Shown: positions 28,089-38,003 of the stretch, piece after piece
How positions within the stretch are numbered: position 1 is the stretch's first letter
Layout of the letters: every line of letters begins with the position of its first letter
Assembly (NCBI GenBank): GCA_963971225.1
Contig: OZ020269.1
Location: forward strand, 3,844,001-3,908,000
Length of the DNA stretch: 64,000 bases
Direction of reading: 5' to 3'
Source: Melieria omissa
Lineage: Eukaryota; Arthropoda; Insecta; Diptera; Ulidiidae
Translations under genes and position numbers: made by a program
The notes under the pieces: model-generated
Seen by the model: only the letters and a program-made list of their open reading frames with translations
Databases searched by the model: none
Told to the model about the DNA's origin: nothing

Positions 28089-29692
28089 CACTAGAAAGAC
28101 TGAAACTTAGTATATACCTATATTGCCCGAAAGTGGTCAAAATGACTGCATTGTGAATGAATAACTAATTTGTAAAGAAATTTGTTTAAAATTTATTTTT
28201 AATATTTTTTAAATTATTTACAGTTATATAACAAGTTATTGGTATTAACAATACAAAAATATTGACTTCACTTGAAAAAAAAAGATATATTATTAGTTGC
28301 ACATTTAATGCAAATGAAAGTTGAAATATTTTTCTACATCATCACAAATCACATCATCCGCAAATATACTTTTGACATTTTTCACATATATTATTTGTTT
28401 TGTTGTTGTGGCAAAGTCGTACTTGACAAATTATGCGTTTGTTAGAGAGAGTTGCATTTGATGATGTTGCAGTTGATCTTTGTGGGTCTTCATGTTCTGA
28501 TGAATTTTTCTGTCTTGCAGCTATATATTCGGTGGAAAGCGTTCTGCTAACTCAAACAAGAACTCTTTCCGTTGTATTGTCGTTTCTTTGTAAAGGATCC
28601 AAACATTTATAGCAGCCAAATCGAAATCTACTAGAACTAGTTTCTACTGTATATATTCTGGCCATTTGATCCGCCATATCATCTCCAAATTTTGTGCTGT
28701 TATGAAATTGAATATATTCCAGTAACATTTTCTTATTACTTTTATCAATTTTCACAAATTTATGTTTGGAACTTAGAACAGCTACTCTTTCTCTGATTTA
28801 TATATCGGTGTGGAAAACCGAGGCATGTTATCATTCGTTTGTTTGATTGCTTTGGGTACTTCCCTTTTGTTTCCTTGCGCACTTTTTTATATTATTGATA
28901 ATATAGTTATCTATGTATTATCAACGAGAATGCACTGCTGGCCCTTTCACACCCTTGAAAATACAAGTAGACCTGAAATACAAGTAACCTTCCAGGAAAA
29001 CCACCTTTGTCAAAATTTGACCACACAGTACCATCGGCAGCTATTTCGGTCTCCTGAATGGTGTTTTCAGTTTCTTGATCAGAATCTGAACTACCCAGCA
29101 TTACCTACTACCTGAACTACCTAGATTCTTCATCACTATCTTCAGTGTCAGATGTTTCACTTTGAATATAATCCGCTTCATCTTCACATGATAGTTCAGA
29201 ATTTGTAGCATCTGACTCTATATCGGACCACTCTTCACTTATGTTCTTTAGTTTTTGCAATAACTCAGTTCTATTAGACTTTTCTTTCATGAATTTAGGA
29301 CGCAGAAGAAATAAAATAAACTTTTTGGAACAAATACCACTTCACATAGATTCGAATAACAAGTACTAGTTTAGCTTATTGAGCAACTGCGACTTACCAA
29401 GTACAGAGCCGCACTGGTCATATAAGAAATTTACTCAATTTATTAATAAGAGTCACTTGATTATTTAAAATTTCCCAAGCAGTCAAAATGACTGCTTTTG
29501 GGCAATATAGGTACAACACATATCTATGTCCTGGAAAAAAAGGAGGGGGAGGTAACTACAGTTATTAATAAACGCATTTATATGTTGTACAAAAAGTCAC
29601 CAAATTCTAAGAAATTATGTCATCATATACATAATTTTTTTTCTAATTGAAATTAAAAAGCAGTCAAAATGACTTCCTTGGGCAATCTAGTG
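28089..29692 (-). mobile_element. piggyBac-like element, internally deleted
   Basis: Flanked by TTAA on both sides (28085-28088 and 29693-29696), the target used by piggyBac elements. The ends begin CACTAGA in inverted orientation. Subterminal sequence contains copies of GTCAAAATGACT near both ends. One copy on the right reads AGCAGTC-AAAAT-GACTGCT, a perfect 7-bp hairpin arm with a 5-base loop. The interior holds pieces of a piggyBac transposase on the minus strand. The length (1.6 kb) is short for an autonomous element. Confidence 0.85.
28340..29290 (-). pseudogene. piggyBac-like transposase relic
   Basis: Broken cut-and-paste transposase. From 29290 down: an acidic N-terminus (MKEKSNRTE, then EEWSDIES and DTEDSDEES), then after a shift the family motif ETEIAADGTVW near 28990-29060. 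The central catalytic DDE region is missing. The C-terminal part resumes at 28755 with FHNSTKFGDDMADQMARIY, the piggyBac YNxTKxGVDxxDxM motif, and loses frame again. A cysteine-rich tail is visible at about 28350-28440 (CQVRLC, NNKTNNICEKCQKYICG), matching the C-terminal zinc-binding domain that recognises piggyBac ends. Stops and frameshifts make it nonfunctional. Confidence 0.8.
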
Positions 29693-29696
29693 TTAA

Positions 29697-32158
29697 CAAA
29701 TCACATTCATAATTCGAGTGCTCGCACTTATAGAAGAGTGTGAACTTATGCCAGCATGTGATTTTTAACGCGAAGGTAACAAATCCATTTACTAGTTTAG
29801 ACTCTGATGTCATTCTGATAGCTTGTCACAAAACACACTGTCGAAACACTGGTTTTTGGTGAAGCCATGCTGTTTTGGTTTAGCTTTTGATACTATATAC
29901 GCATTTTCAGAGTATCGTAAAATTTTCACACATTCTAAAAAAAGGAGTCATGAAACTCGAAGTAGCTTCTTACGCAGTACTAAGATATACACTAGCAGGT
30001 AGTGGATTAGTACGTTGGCCTACACAAGTAAATTCGCAAATAAATACGGCGGCTTGTTGTGTGATACGATGGCCGCAATAAGATAGTTGCCGGTTGCACA
30101 ATGTGACATGGCGTTTCACATGGCTGCCACTATGTGCAGAGCATAATGCGTAAAAGTGAATGGCGCACAGTATCAGCTACTTCCACAACTACAAGGAATC
30201 GCGCAGTGGACGTTTGAATCTTCAAATTTAAAAGTCATTAGGATCAACCACATCGTTAAATCGTTTCATGTCTGTTTGCGGCGAATCTCGCACTCCATGA
30301 GGAGCAACGCAAACACACTCTGGCTGTGTGGCGCACAACACAGCGGTTAACTTCTCGCAGGATTAACAGTTCGCTAATGCGTGTTCTCTCCACATGGTAA
30401 CCATGGACGCTTTGGCTTCTCCAGCGGCTGGCTATTTTGGTTGCAGCGGCCTTCAGCGAGTAGCGGCTGTTTATGTAATAAACCGTTTTTAATGATGTGA
30501 AACACTCGAAATGTTTTGCATTGTGACCTTCGCACGTGGTTGGGGTCAGCTGGTTTCACTGAAGTGCACAGCCAGTGATACATCACTGGCAAAGCTTTAC
30601 ATCTGCATCAGTGCGTGGCTATTGCGCAAAGACAGATTTTGGAAACGCAGCCATCCGGCCAACGTACTCGGCAGCCCTCTCAACGTACTTTCTTGCTTTG
30701 TATTCGACATTGTCACGTTTTCTCGCAATCATTCACTCTATTTTTGCGCTGCGTATGCCATTGCCCTGTCCGCTGAGCATCTTCTCAAACGTTCGTTGAC
30801 ACTTGTCGTCTACAAATTGTTCGTGCCTGCCGCCGCCCCGTCAGCTAGTAAGAAACAAACAACAGCCAGCACAAAAAACAAGGAACTCGTGTGCTCGCAC
30901 TCGAGTCCACAGTGCACGCCATTCCTTTTGTACAATTTTCACAGCCCTTTGTTATTCTACTACTACATTAACACACACTGCAGCAAATATGCTACTCGTA
31001 ATTTGGCACTCCACCAAAGGAGCAACAACAACAGCAACGGGAACACCACCAGCATCCCCATCCTGGCAGTGTTGCAATCACGCCAAATTGCGTTGTAGTT
31101 TTCCACAGAGCTCACGCAGCATCTCGCATGCCGTCCGCACCGCCAAACCCACCCCCTCTTTTTTTATACACAAACAATTTGTTCAATTCTTTAAACTGTC
31201 TAAACACTGCGCTGGCCAATCTATTCAGCGAAAAATTCAAATCGACCAAACACATTAAATTATCTGCCGTCTTCCGGCCACTCATCTGCGTACCTTCACC
31301 AAATTATTCTTCTTCTTCTCCGCGTAAAAGTAACCGACACGACAAACGGAACGACCACCGAAAATTCCAACCGACACGCACGACTTTCAAAATTCAAATG
31401 TTGCTGTGCTGCCACCGCACCACATCACGAAGTGTGCAGCCGATGTTTCCAACTCCAGCGCCATTCACAATAGTGTCTGGGGCCATTTTTTCCCCCAAAC
31501 ACTCGGGAATGCTTCTTCAAAACAATTCATTTCTGAAGAGTTGCCAAAAGAGAACTTTGCAAATTTTAGTAATCACCCTTTTTTGCAAAACAAATCAATA
31601 CCGAAAGAAAAAGAGCAAAAGAACTGAAATTTAAAAGAGGCAGCAAAACGGAATCGATTATGGCATCACTGGTTACGGCCAGCAGAGTTGCATGCAGTCA
31701 TAAGTGATGCGAGTTACATTATTTTCTACAAATAAACTCAGGTTACTCACTGAAGTACATATAAATTAAAAGTTTACATCGATATTTTAAATATTTAAAA
31801 CTAGTTGACACATGTTAACAGATCCATAAAGGGCTTCTTGAGACTTTTAATACGGTTTTTCTACTCGTGGAATCTCTATTTTCTTAACACTAGTATGAGC
31901 GACTACTTTGTAGGCGCTAAGTGGAGCAACTGGGCCTCGGGAGGCCCATAAGCGATGATCAGCTGTTCCTACGACTTTCGCCCAGTTAGGTGTGGCATAG
32001 ACAGCTGATATTGGGCACACGTACTCTATGATAGTATAGCTATGGGTCGATATAATTATTAGGGGAATTTCTTACGAGAGTGATTTTATATTTATTGATT
32101 AAATTCAAATCAAGCAAAAAAGAGACAGTTTTTTCTGCAGCACAGCCATGGCACAAAC
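29697..32158. other. Intergenic DNA between piggyBac relic and gypsy element
   Basis: No supported gene. The longest open frames (about 195 aa near 30511-31098 and 168 aa near 31128-31634) are rich in S, T, N and K, overlap each other in different frames and have no domain. One short shared repeat lies at about 31909-31949. Confidence 0.5.
31909..31949 (+). repeat. Fragment shared with the 5' end of the LOA-like element
   Basis: The stretch TGTAGGCGCTAAGTGGAGCA and following CTGGGCC...GGCCCAT matches, in inverted orientation, 52850-52890, the apparent 5' end of the LOA-like element. Only about 40 bases match, so this may be a 5' fragment of a related element. Confidence 0.45.
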
Positions 32159-32725
32159 ATATTGTAACGATGAGCCAGTCTGTCGCGGTGCAAAGCAACC
32201 CTGCCGCTACGTGCCGTGCCATAACCCAATCTGGCAACGACGGCCGCGATAATAACTTTTAGTCCAACCTGGCAACGATGGTCGCGGTCATCAGGGAAAC
32301 TTCTAGTCCAATCTGGCAACGTGCGAGAACGATCTGCGCGACCAAGGTTTATAAAATAAAGGTTACGCCACTCGCGATGTTGTGACGTAGAATGAGCAAT
32401 TCGTAGTGTTGCCACATTTATATATTTTTTATTCGTATTTTATATATGTTACCTTGCCTCTGAGCTTTAGAGCCTATTTACACGAAGACTTTTTCCCCCT
32501 GCGTTTTTTGCAACTCTCTTTTGAAGTTGCTGCGTAAATCTTCATGCATTTACATGAAGACTTTGAGCCTATTTACACGAGGGCTTTTCCCCCTGCGTTA
32601 AAAGTCATGCGTGACGAGTTTGTTGGCGAGAAGTGGTGAGAAGTCAGCGGGGTAGGCAAACACGCACGGTCAGCGAATTCCAGGGGTTTTTTTGACATTT
32701 GCTTTGCTCTTTTTCGCACTTTTCT

Positions 32726-32860
32726 TCAAATTTCAAACCGGCCGGACGCTTTGCTAACAATTATATTTACATCTTCCCTATTATTTAAATTTGAGCAGTT
32801 AATAGCTATTTCAGTGACTTCTAAAATATTTTCAATAATTTCTTCTTTGTTTAAATCCAT
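32726..32860 (-). CDS. 44-aa frame in left arm of Harbinger-like element
   Basis: Short frame starting MDLNKEEIIENILEVTE. It has a near-identical partner in the opposite arm at 33158-33292, differing at a few residues (for example SN to LN, and SKAS to CKAS). It is acidic and helix-prone. I do not recognise it; it may be a leftover first exon of an autonomous relative. Its duplication follows from the palindrome, so it is weak evidence for a working gene. Confidence 0.3.
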   Translation of the reverse strand: MDLNKEEIIENILEVTEIAINCSNLNNREDVNIIVSKASGRFEI

Positions 32861-33157
32861 TTTTCTTTTAATAATGAGAATATCAAAAACTACGCGAAAA
32901 TGTGAATGAAAGAAGATTGGCCGCTTAAACGTCCAAAAAGCCGAGCAAAGTTGCAAGTAAAACGCCTTCATGTAAATGCATGAAGATTTACGCAGCAACT
33001 TCAAAAGAGAGTTGCAAAAAACGCAGGGGGAAAAAGCCTTCGTGTAAATAGGCTCTTTTTACTTGCAACTTTGCTTGGCTTTTTGGACGTTTAAGCGGCC
33101 AATTTTCTTTCATTCACATTTTCGCGTCTTTTGTGATATTCTCATTATTAAGAGAAA

Positions 33158-33292
33158 ATGGATTTAAACAAAGAAGAAATTATTAAAAATATTTTAGAAG
33201 TCACTGAAATGGCTATTAACTGCTTAAATTTAAATAATAGGGAAGATGTAAATATAATTGTTTGCAAAGCGTCCGGCCGGTTTGAAATTTGA
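33158..33292 (+). CDS. 44-aa frame in right arm of Harbinger-like element
   Basis: Mirror copy of the minus-strand frame at 32726-32860, starting MDLNKEEIIKNILEVTE and ending GRFEI. The two frames point away from each other from the centre of the palindrome. Function unknown. Preservation of the frame in both arms could reflect recent duplication and does not show selection. Confidence 0.3.
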   Translation: MDLNKEEIIKNILEVTEMAINCLNLNNREDVNIIVCKASGRFEI

Positions 33293-34136
33293 AGAAAAGT
33301 GCGAAAAAGAGCAAAGCAAATGTCAAAAAAACCCCTGGAATTCGCTGACCGTGCGTGTTTGCCTACCCCGCTGACTTCTCACCACTTCTCGCCAACAAAC
33401 TCGTCACGCATGACTTTTAACGCAGGGGGAAAAGCCCTCATGTAAATAGGCTCTTAAGCGTTAAAAGTCTTGAAATGGTGTTCCAAAGTATCAACGGCGA
33501 TGGACTGTTGGCTGCACCTTGTTATTTGCAGCGGCACATTGAAGAATCGCAACACATTTCTTGCAGTGATAATGTTAAAAAAAATTTTTTTCGATCAAAA
33601 ATGTATTTTCGAATACGCAGCCTGAATGCTCAAATGCGAGACAACTCTTGCATTAAAAGGCGTTAACTAAAAAAAATTTTAAAATAATTCCATATGCATG
33701 CATACATATTACAACTTGCTTAATTTTTACTGTATGGCAACTACCTTTTTTCGGGTTTGTTTACATTTTCTAGCATTTTACAAGCTCGACCAATCAGAGC
33801 TCGCTTCTGTGTGACGTCACACGAGCACAACAAATTTTTTGACGTCTAAGTGGCGGGACCTTTGTTCTATAGACCTTGCTGCGCGACGGCCGGACAGAGT
33901 ATAAAAGGTGGCCAGATGCGGTGCAGCGAGTCAGTCTGGTTTTGACAAGTGAAGTTGCCACACGGAATAATCAAGCAAATACTTAAGTGTACGAACAGTA
34001 AAGTGTAAACTGTGAATAATAAAGTGACTGTTGGTGTATTTTATTGTCTGCGTTTAAGAAACTGACTGTATTTTATTTTCAAATCACACAATCCAGAGAT
34101 ACGTGACAGCCCACTAGGCTTAATATTCGTAACATT

Positions 34137-34190
34137 TGGTGTCAGAAGTGGGATTCGAACCCACGCCCACCTAGGTGGACTGCGACTGGC
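34137..34190 (+). promoter_or_regulatory. Primer binding site, extended tRNA-Leu-like stretch
   Basis: Two bases after the 5' LTR the sequence reads TGGTGTCAGAAGTGGG, complementary to the 3' end of a tRNA-Leu including CCA. The match does not stop after the usual 18 bases: read on the minus strand, 34137-34186 looks like the 3' half of tRNA-Leu, with T arm (GGGTTCGAATCCC), a variable arm (CCACC-TA-GGTGG) and the right side of an anticodon stem (GTCGCAG). Past that it diverges. The tRNA match is from memory. Confidence 0.7.
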
Positions 34191-34277
34191 GAGCGCGCGC
34201 CGGTAAGAGGTAAAGTTAGAAAAACGATTGCTATCGGCACCAGCAGCCTGGAACATGAGTTCATCGTCGCGGATATA

Positions 34278-37200
34278 ATGGACGACGTGATTATCGGCGT
34301 GGATTTCATGATTAGGCACGGTTTTACGCTGGACCTGAAGGAAAATGTGCTGAGATATGCCAACGTTGAATTCCCGCTGCACACCGGCTATGAGCGAAGC
34401 GTGGCGGTAAGAAAGGTTGTATCGTGTCAACGCAGGAGGATACCAGCGAATTCTGAGGCGATTGTGTGGGCAAAGGTGGACGAGGACGATGGGACGAGTC
34501 GGCTGTGGGTAGTAGAAGCACCGAAACAAGGACACGACAACATCATCATCGGACGTACATTAGTGGAACCTAAAAATGGAAGGATACCAGTCAGAATACT
34601 GAACCCCCTGAATGCACCCAGATATGTCGGAAAAGATGAGGTAATTGGCGAGTGTAAGGAAGCTGTAGCAGTGGTCAATTGCGAGAGTAGCCCGCCTGGA
34701 GGTAATAAGAAGAGCGGTTTTAACATGGACGCCATACCGCAGGAGAACCAGTGGAGCAGCGAGTTGTCGGCCAAGCAGAAACAGAAGGCGAGGTCACTCC
34801 TGCAGCACTATGGGTCAATATTTGCGGCGGAAGCAGGCGGAAGAACAGCCATAGTGGAGCACAACATCGACACCGGAAGTGCAAAACCGATTCGCCAACC
34901 GCCAAGACGAATTCCTCTGGCCAAGAGGGAAGAGGTCGCAAATTTGATCGAAAACATGCAGAAAGACAAGGTCATAGAGCCTTCTTCGGGCCCCTGGTGC
35001 TCGCCGGTCGTGCTAGTCAAGAAAAAAGATGGCAGTACCCGGTTTTGTGTGGACTATCGGAAGCTCAATGATGTGACCAAGAAGGACAGTTATCCACTAC
35101 CTCGGATCGATGACACCCTGGACACACTGTCAGGCACGCAGTGGTTCTCCACGCTCGACTTACGCAGCGGCTATTGGCAGGTAGAGCTTGCAGACAAGGA
35201 CAAGGAGAAAACGGCTTTCAGTGTTGGCGATGGTTTGTGGCAGTTCACCGTCATGCCGTTTGGACTCTGCAACGCACCAGCAACATTCGAGCGGCTAATG
35301 GAACGCGTGCTAAAAGGGCTGCATTGGCGGACGTGTCTGGTGTACCTCGACGACATAATCGTAATGGGTAAAAGCTTCGACGACCACCTGGGAAAGCTGA
35401 AGGAGGTATTTGAGCGGATACAAAAAGCCGGGCTTAAACTCAACCCAAAGAAATGCTCGCTGTTCCAAAAGGAGGTCAAGTATCTGGGCCATACGGTTTC
35501 CGCCCGCGGAGTACATACGGATGAAGGCAAAATCACGGCGGTGAAGGAGTGGCCCCGGCCACGCAATCTACACGAACTCCGCAGTTTCCTGGGCCTGTGC
35601 ACATACTACCGCCGATTTGTTCCGGGATTCGCGAACATAGCCAGCAGCCTGCACAAACTGACGAAAAAGAGCCAAGCTTTCGAGTGGAACGAGGAGCAGG
35701 AACAGGCTTTTGCACGTCTGAAGGAAAAACTGTGCAGCGCTCCAATTCTGGCCTTCCCCGTGCCTGGGGAGATGTTTGTGCTGGATACAGATGCAAGCGG
35801 GAGTAGTATTGGCGGTGTGCTATCACAGATAATAGACGGCCAGGAACAAGTGATAGCGTACTACAGTAGGGTTTTATCGAAACCGGAACGCAATTACTGT
35901 GTGACACGGAGAGAACTGCTGGCGGTATTGGACTGCGTGAAACACTTCCACAAATATCTGTATGGACAAAGGTTTCGCCTGCGCACAGATCATGCGGCAT
36001 TGAGATGGCTCCTGAACTTTAAAGACCCTGAAGGGCAATTGGCGCGGTGGATCGAGCGACTGCAGAGCTACGACTACACGATAGAGCATCGCAAGGGCAG
36101 TAGCCATGGAAATGCCGATGCCTTGTCCCGCCGTCCGTGCAAAGTCGAATGCAGGCAATGCTCGCGAGCCGAAAGCAAAGAACAGATAGTGGACGTCCGG
36201 TTGGTCAGCATCATGCCAGAGGAAGAGTGGTCTGCGGAGAGGCTACAAAAAGACCAGCGTGAGGATGCGGATCTTGCGAAGATCGTCGAAGGCAAGGAGC
36301 AAGGCGCACGTCCAGACTGGCAGGAGATGGCCGGTGAAAGCCCGATCGCTAAGGCTTACTGGGCACAGTGGAAAAGTCTGCGGCTGAAGGAAGGCTGCCT
36401 GTACCGCGAATGGGAGAGCGCGGATGGTCGTACCAGCAACCCCCTAATGGTAGTGCCGAAAAGCAGAATCAACGAGGTCATCGAGGCATACCATAACGAC
36501 TCCAGTGGAGGGCACCTAGGCATCACCAAAACCGTCGCCAAAATAAAAAGACGATTCTACTGGGTAGGATGTCAGGAGTCTGTAGCCGAGTGGATTAAGA
36601 GCTGCGACCGATGTTCAGCCGCGAAAGGGCCGACAAGAAAATTTCGAGGCCGCATGCAGCAGTACAACGTGGGAGCGCCCTTCGAGCGGATTGCTATGGA
36701 CGTCGCCGGCCCATTCCCAACTAGCACTCAAGGCAACAAATATGTGCTGGTCGTAATGGATTACTTCAGCAAATGGCCCGAAGTGTACCCTATTCCTAAC
36801 CAGGAGGCCACTACGATCTCGGAAAAGCTGGTAAACAACTGGGTAGCCAGGTTCGGAGTTCCGTTGGAGTTGCACTCAGATCAAGGCCGGAATTTCGAGT
36901 CTGCGGTATTCAAGGAAGTGTGTGAGCTGCTGGGGATAAAGAAAACGCGTACCACTCCTTTGCACCCACAGTCCGACGGCATGGTGGAACGCTTTAACCG
37001 GACACTGGAGGAATACCTGCGGAAAGTAGTAGGCAGGAATCAAAAGGATTGGGACACGCATATCCCCCTGTTCCTGATGGCGTATAGGTCGGCCCCGCAC
37101 GACACGACATCACTCACTCCAGCCCGAGCAGTGTTCGGAACAGAGTTGCGGTTACCCGCTGACTTGAAGTTCGGGGTAGTCAGCACGACGAGAGGCGCTA

Positions 37201-37559
37201 AGACGGACTACGTGGCCAATAAGCGGGCGGAACTGGAGGAAATTCACCAGTTTATAAGGAGCCGCACCAAACTGGTCAGCGATAAGGCGAAAGCCAGATA
37301 CGATCTACGGGCCAACTCAGCAGGGTTCCAAGAAGGCGATTTGGTAATGCTCTACAACCCGCAGCGGAGGAAAGGTTTGTCTCCAAAACTTCAAGCGTCA
37401 TGGGAAGGACCTTACGAAGTCGTGACTAGGATTAACGACGTGGTATACCGGATTCAACGTTGCAACAATAGAGGCGCTAAGCTGAAGATAGTCCATTTGG
37501 AGCGCCTGGCGCCTCATCACAGCGGAGCCTCGGCACTTGTTCGGGACGAACAAGTCTAA
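34278..37559 (+). CDS. pol: Ty3/gypsy Pol polyprotein, gag-less copy
   Basis: Intact 1093-aa frame for protease remnant, reverse transcriptase, RNase H and integrase. Landmarks by residue: IIGVDFM end of the aspartic protease (about 5-11); RT VKKKDGSTRFCVDYRKLND near 247 and catalytic YLDDII near 355; RNase H LDTDASG near 501; integrase zinc finger H/H...CDRC about 737-778; integrase core aspartates in MDVAGPF (about 806) and HSDQGRNF (about 867), with the glutamate in DGMVERFNRTLEE near 900; GPYEVV C-terminal GPY/F motif near 1043. The frame is open for about 25 codons upstream of this ATG with protease-like sequence. The protease active-site DTG and all of gag are absent. Whether it is expressed is unknown; the LTR promoter is 1.5 kb from its upstream half. 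Confidence 0.93.
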   Translation: MDDVIIGVDFMIRHGFTLDLKENVLRYANVEFPLHTGYERSVAVRKVVSCQRRRIPANSEAIVWAKVDEDDGTSRLWVVEAPKQGHDNIIIGRTLVEPKNGRIPVRILNPLNAPRYVGKDEVIGECKEAVAVVNCESSPPGGNKKSGFNMDAIPQENQWSSELSAKQKQKARSLLQHYGSIFAAEAGGRTAIVEHNIDTGSAKPIRQPPRRIPLAKREEVANLIENMQKDKVIEPSSGPWCSPVVLVKKKDGSTRFCVDYRKLNDVTKKDSYPLPRIDDTLDTLSGTQWFSTLDLRSGYWQVELADKDKEKTAFSVGDGLWQFTVMPFGLCNAPATFERLMERVLKGLHWRTCLVYLDDIIVMGKSFDDHLGKLKEVFERIQKAGLKLNPKKCSLFQKEVKYLGHTVSARGVHTDEGKITAVKEWPRPRNLHELRSFLGLCTYYRRFVPGFANIASSLHKLTKKSQAFEWNEEQEQAFARLKEKLCSAPILAFPVPGEMFVLDTDASGSSIGGVLSQIIDGQEQVIAYYSRVLSKPERNYCVTRRELLAVLDCVKHFHKYLYGQRFRLRTDHAALRWLLNFKDPEGQLARWIERLQSYDYTIEHRKGSSHGNADALSRRPCKVECRQCSRAESKEQIVDVRLVSIMPEEEWSAERLQKDQREDADLAKIVEGKEQGARPDWQEMAGESPIAKAYWAQWKSLRLKEGCLYREWESADGRTSNPLMVVPKSRINEVIEAYHNDSSGGHLGITKTVAKIKRRFYWVGCQESVAEWIKSCDRCSAAKGPTRKFRGRMQQYNVGAPFERIAMDVAGPFPTSTQGNKYVLVVMDYFSKWPEVYPIPNQEATTISEKLVNNWVARFGVPLELHSDQGRNFESAVFKEVCELLGIKKTRTTPLHPQSDGMVERFNRTLEEYLRKVVGRNQKDWDTHIPLFLMAYRSAPHDTTSLTPARAVFGTELRLPADLKFGVVSTTRGAKTDYVANKRAELEEIHQFIRSRTKLVSDKAKARYDLRANSAGFQEGDLVMLYNPQRRKGLSPKLQASWEGPYEVVTRINDVVYRIQRCNNRGAKLKIVHLERLAPHHSGASALVRDEQV

Positions 37560-37570
37560 GTGGTGGGCAG

Positions 37571-37999
37571 TGTAACGATGAGCCAGTCTGTCGCGGTGCA
37601 AAGCAACCCTGCCGCTACGTGCCGTGCCATAACCCAATCTGGCAACGACGGCCGCGATAATAACTTTTAGTCCAACCTGGCAACGATGGTCGCGGTCATC
37701 AGGGAAACTTCTAGTCCAATCTGGCAACGTGCGAGAACGATCTGCGCGACGGCCGGACAGAGTATAAAAGGTGGCCAGATGCGGTGCAGCGAGTCAGTCT
37801 GGTTTTGACAAGTGAAGTTGCCACACGGAATAATCAAGCAAATACTTAAGTGTGTACGAACAGTAAAGTGTAAACTGTGAATAATAAAGTGACTGTTGGT
37901 GTATTTTATTGTCTGCGTTTAAGAAACTGACTGTGTTTTATTTTCAAATCACACAATCCAGAGATACGTGACAGCCCACTAGGCTTAATATTCGTAACA
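37571..37999 (+). repeat. 3' LTR of gypsy element
   Basis: 429-bp LTR starting TGTAAC and ending GTAACA. It contains TATAAAAG at 37763-37770 and an arthropod-type initiator TCAGT at 37794-37798, about 33 bases apart, plus an AATAAA poly(A) signal near 37882. It shows the unoccupied version of the site where the TIR element entered the 5' LTR. Confidence 0.93.
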
Positions 38000-38003
38000 A
38001 TAT

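Larger units (their letters stand above)
32470..33453. mobile_element. Harbinger-like palindromic element, 984 bp
   Basis: The ends are inverted: GAGCCTATTTACACGA on the left and the complement of GAGCCTATTTACATGA on the right. They are flanked by TTA (32467-32469 and 33454-33456), the 3-bp target of PIF/Harbinger elements. Most of the element is a giant inverted repeat: roughly 32565-32965 pairs with 33056-33453. An extra 95-bp block at 32470-32564 pairs with 32968-33055, so an inner pair of ends (32565 and 33055) lies inside the outer pair. Each arm carries the same 44-aa open frame. It sits inside the CAAGG-ended TIR element. Confidence 0.8.
32343..33878. mobile_element. TIR DNA transposon, 1536 bp, P- or Mutator-like, non-autonomous
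   Basis: Inserted in the 5' LTR with a perfect 9-bp duplication CTGCGCGAC (32334-32342 and 33879-33887); the 3' LTR shows the empty site. Terminal inverted repeats of about 28 bp start CAAGGTTTATAAAATAAAGG on the left and CAAGGTCTATAGAACAAAGG on the right. About 550 bases are its own; the rest is a nested Harbinger-like element. No transposase is present. An 8-9 bp duplication is used by P, hAT and Mutator elements. The ends resemble the element at 39578-41475 and loosely the P-element terminus, so the superfamily is left open. Confidence 0.85.
32163..34134 (+). repeat. 5' LTR of gypsy element, interrupted
   Basis: LTR parts are 32163-32342 and 33888-34134. The first part matches the 3' LTR along its whole length. 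The second part keeps TATAAAAG and the downstream TCAGT initiator, so the core promoter survives, but upstream LTR sequence is displaced 1.5 kb by the insertion. It contains diverged tandem units of about 46 bp around CTGGCAACGA-GGCCGCGAT. Confidence 0.92.
32163..37999 (+). mobile_element. Ty3/gypsy LTR retrotransposon, gag-less, with nested insertions
   Basis: LTR element bounded by TGTAAC...GTAACA repeats and a 4-bp target duplication ATAT (32159-32162 and 38000-38003). The 3' LTR is 429 bp. The 5' LTR is split by a 1536-bp TIR element, and its two parts sum to 427 bp, differing from the 3' LTR by a 2-bp indel and very few bases, so the insertion is young. After the LTR come a tRNA-Leu-type primer site, then within 150 bases the last part of a protease and a long intact pol frame. 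Gag and the N-terminal half of protease are absent, so it depends on other copies for packaging. A third LTR of this family is the solo LTR at 62959-63405. Confidence 0.93.

Noticed and set aside
30511..31634. Overlapping open frames of 195, 151 and 168 aa
   Set aside because: Different frames of the same DNA, rich in S/T/N/K, no domain and no splice or start support.
34137..34190. A tRNA-Leu gene on the minus strand
   Set aside because: Only the 3' half is recognisable, it carries encoded CCA complement, and it sits exactly at the LTR edge, so it is a primer binding site.
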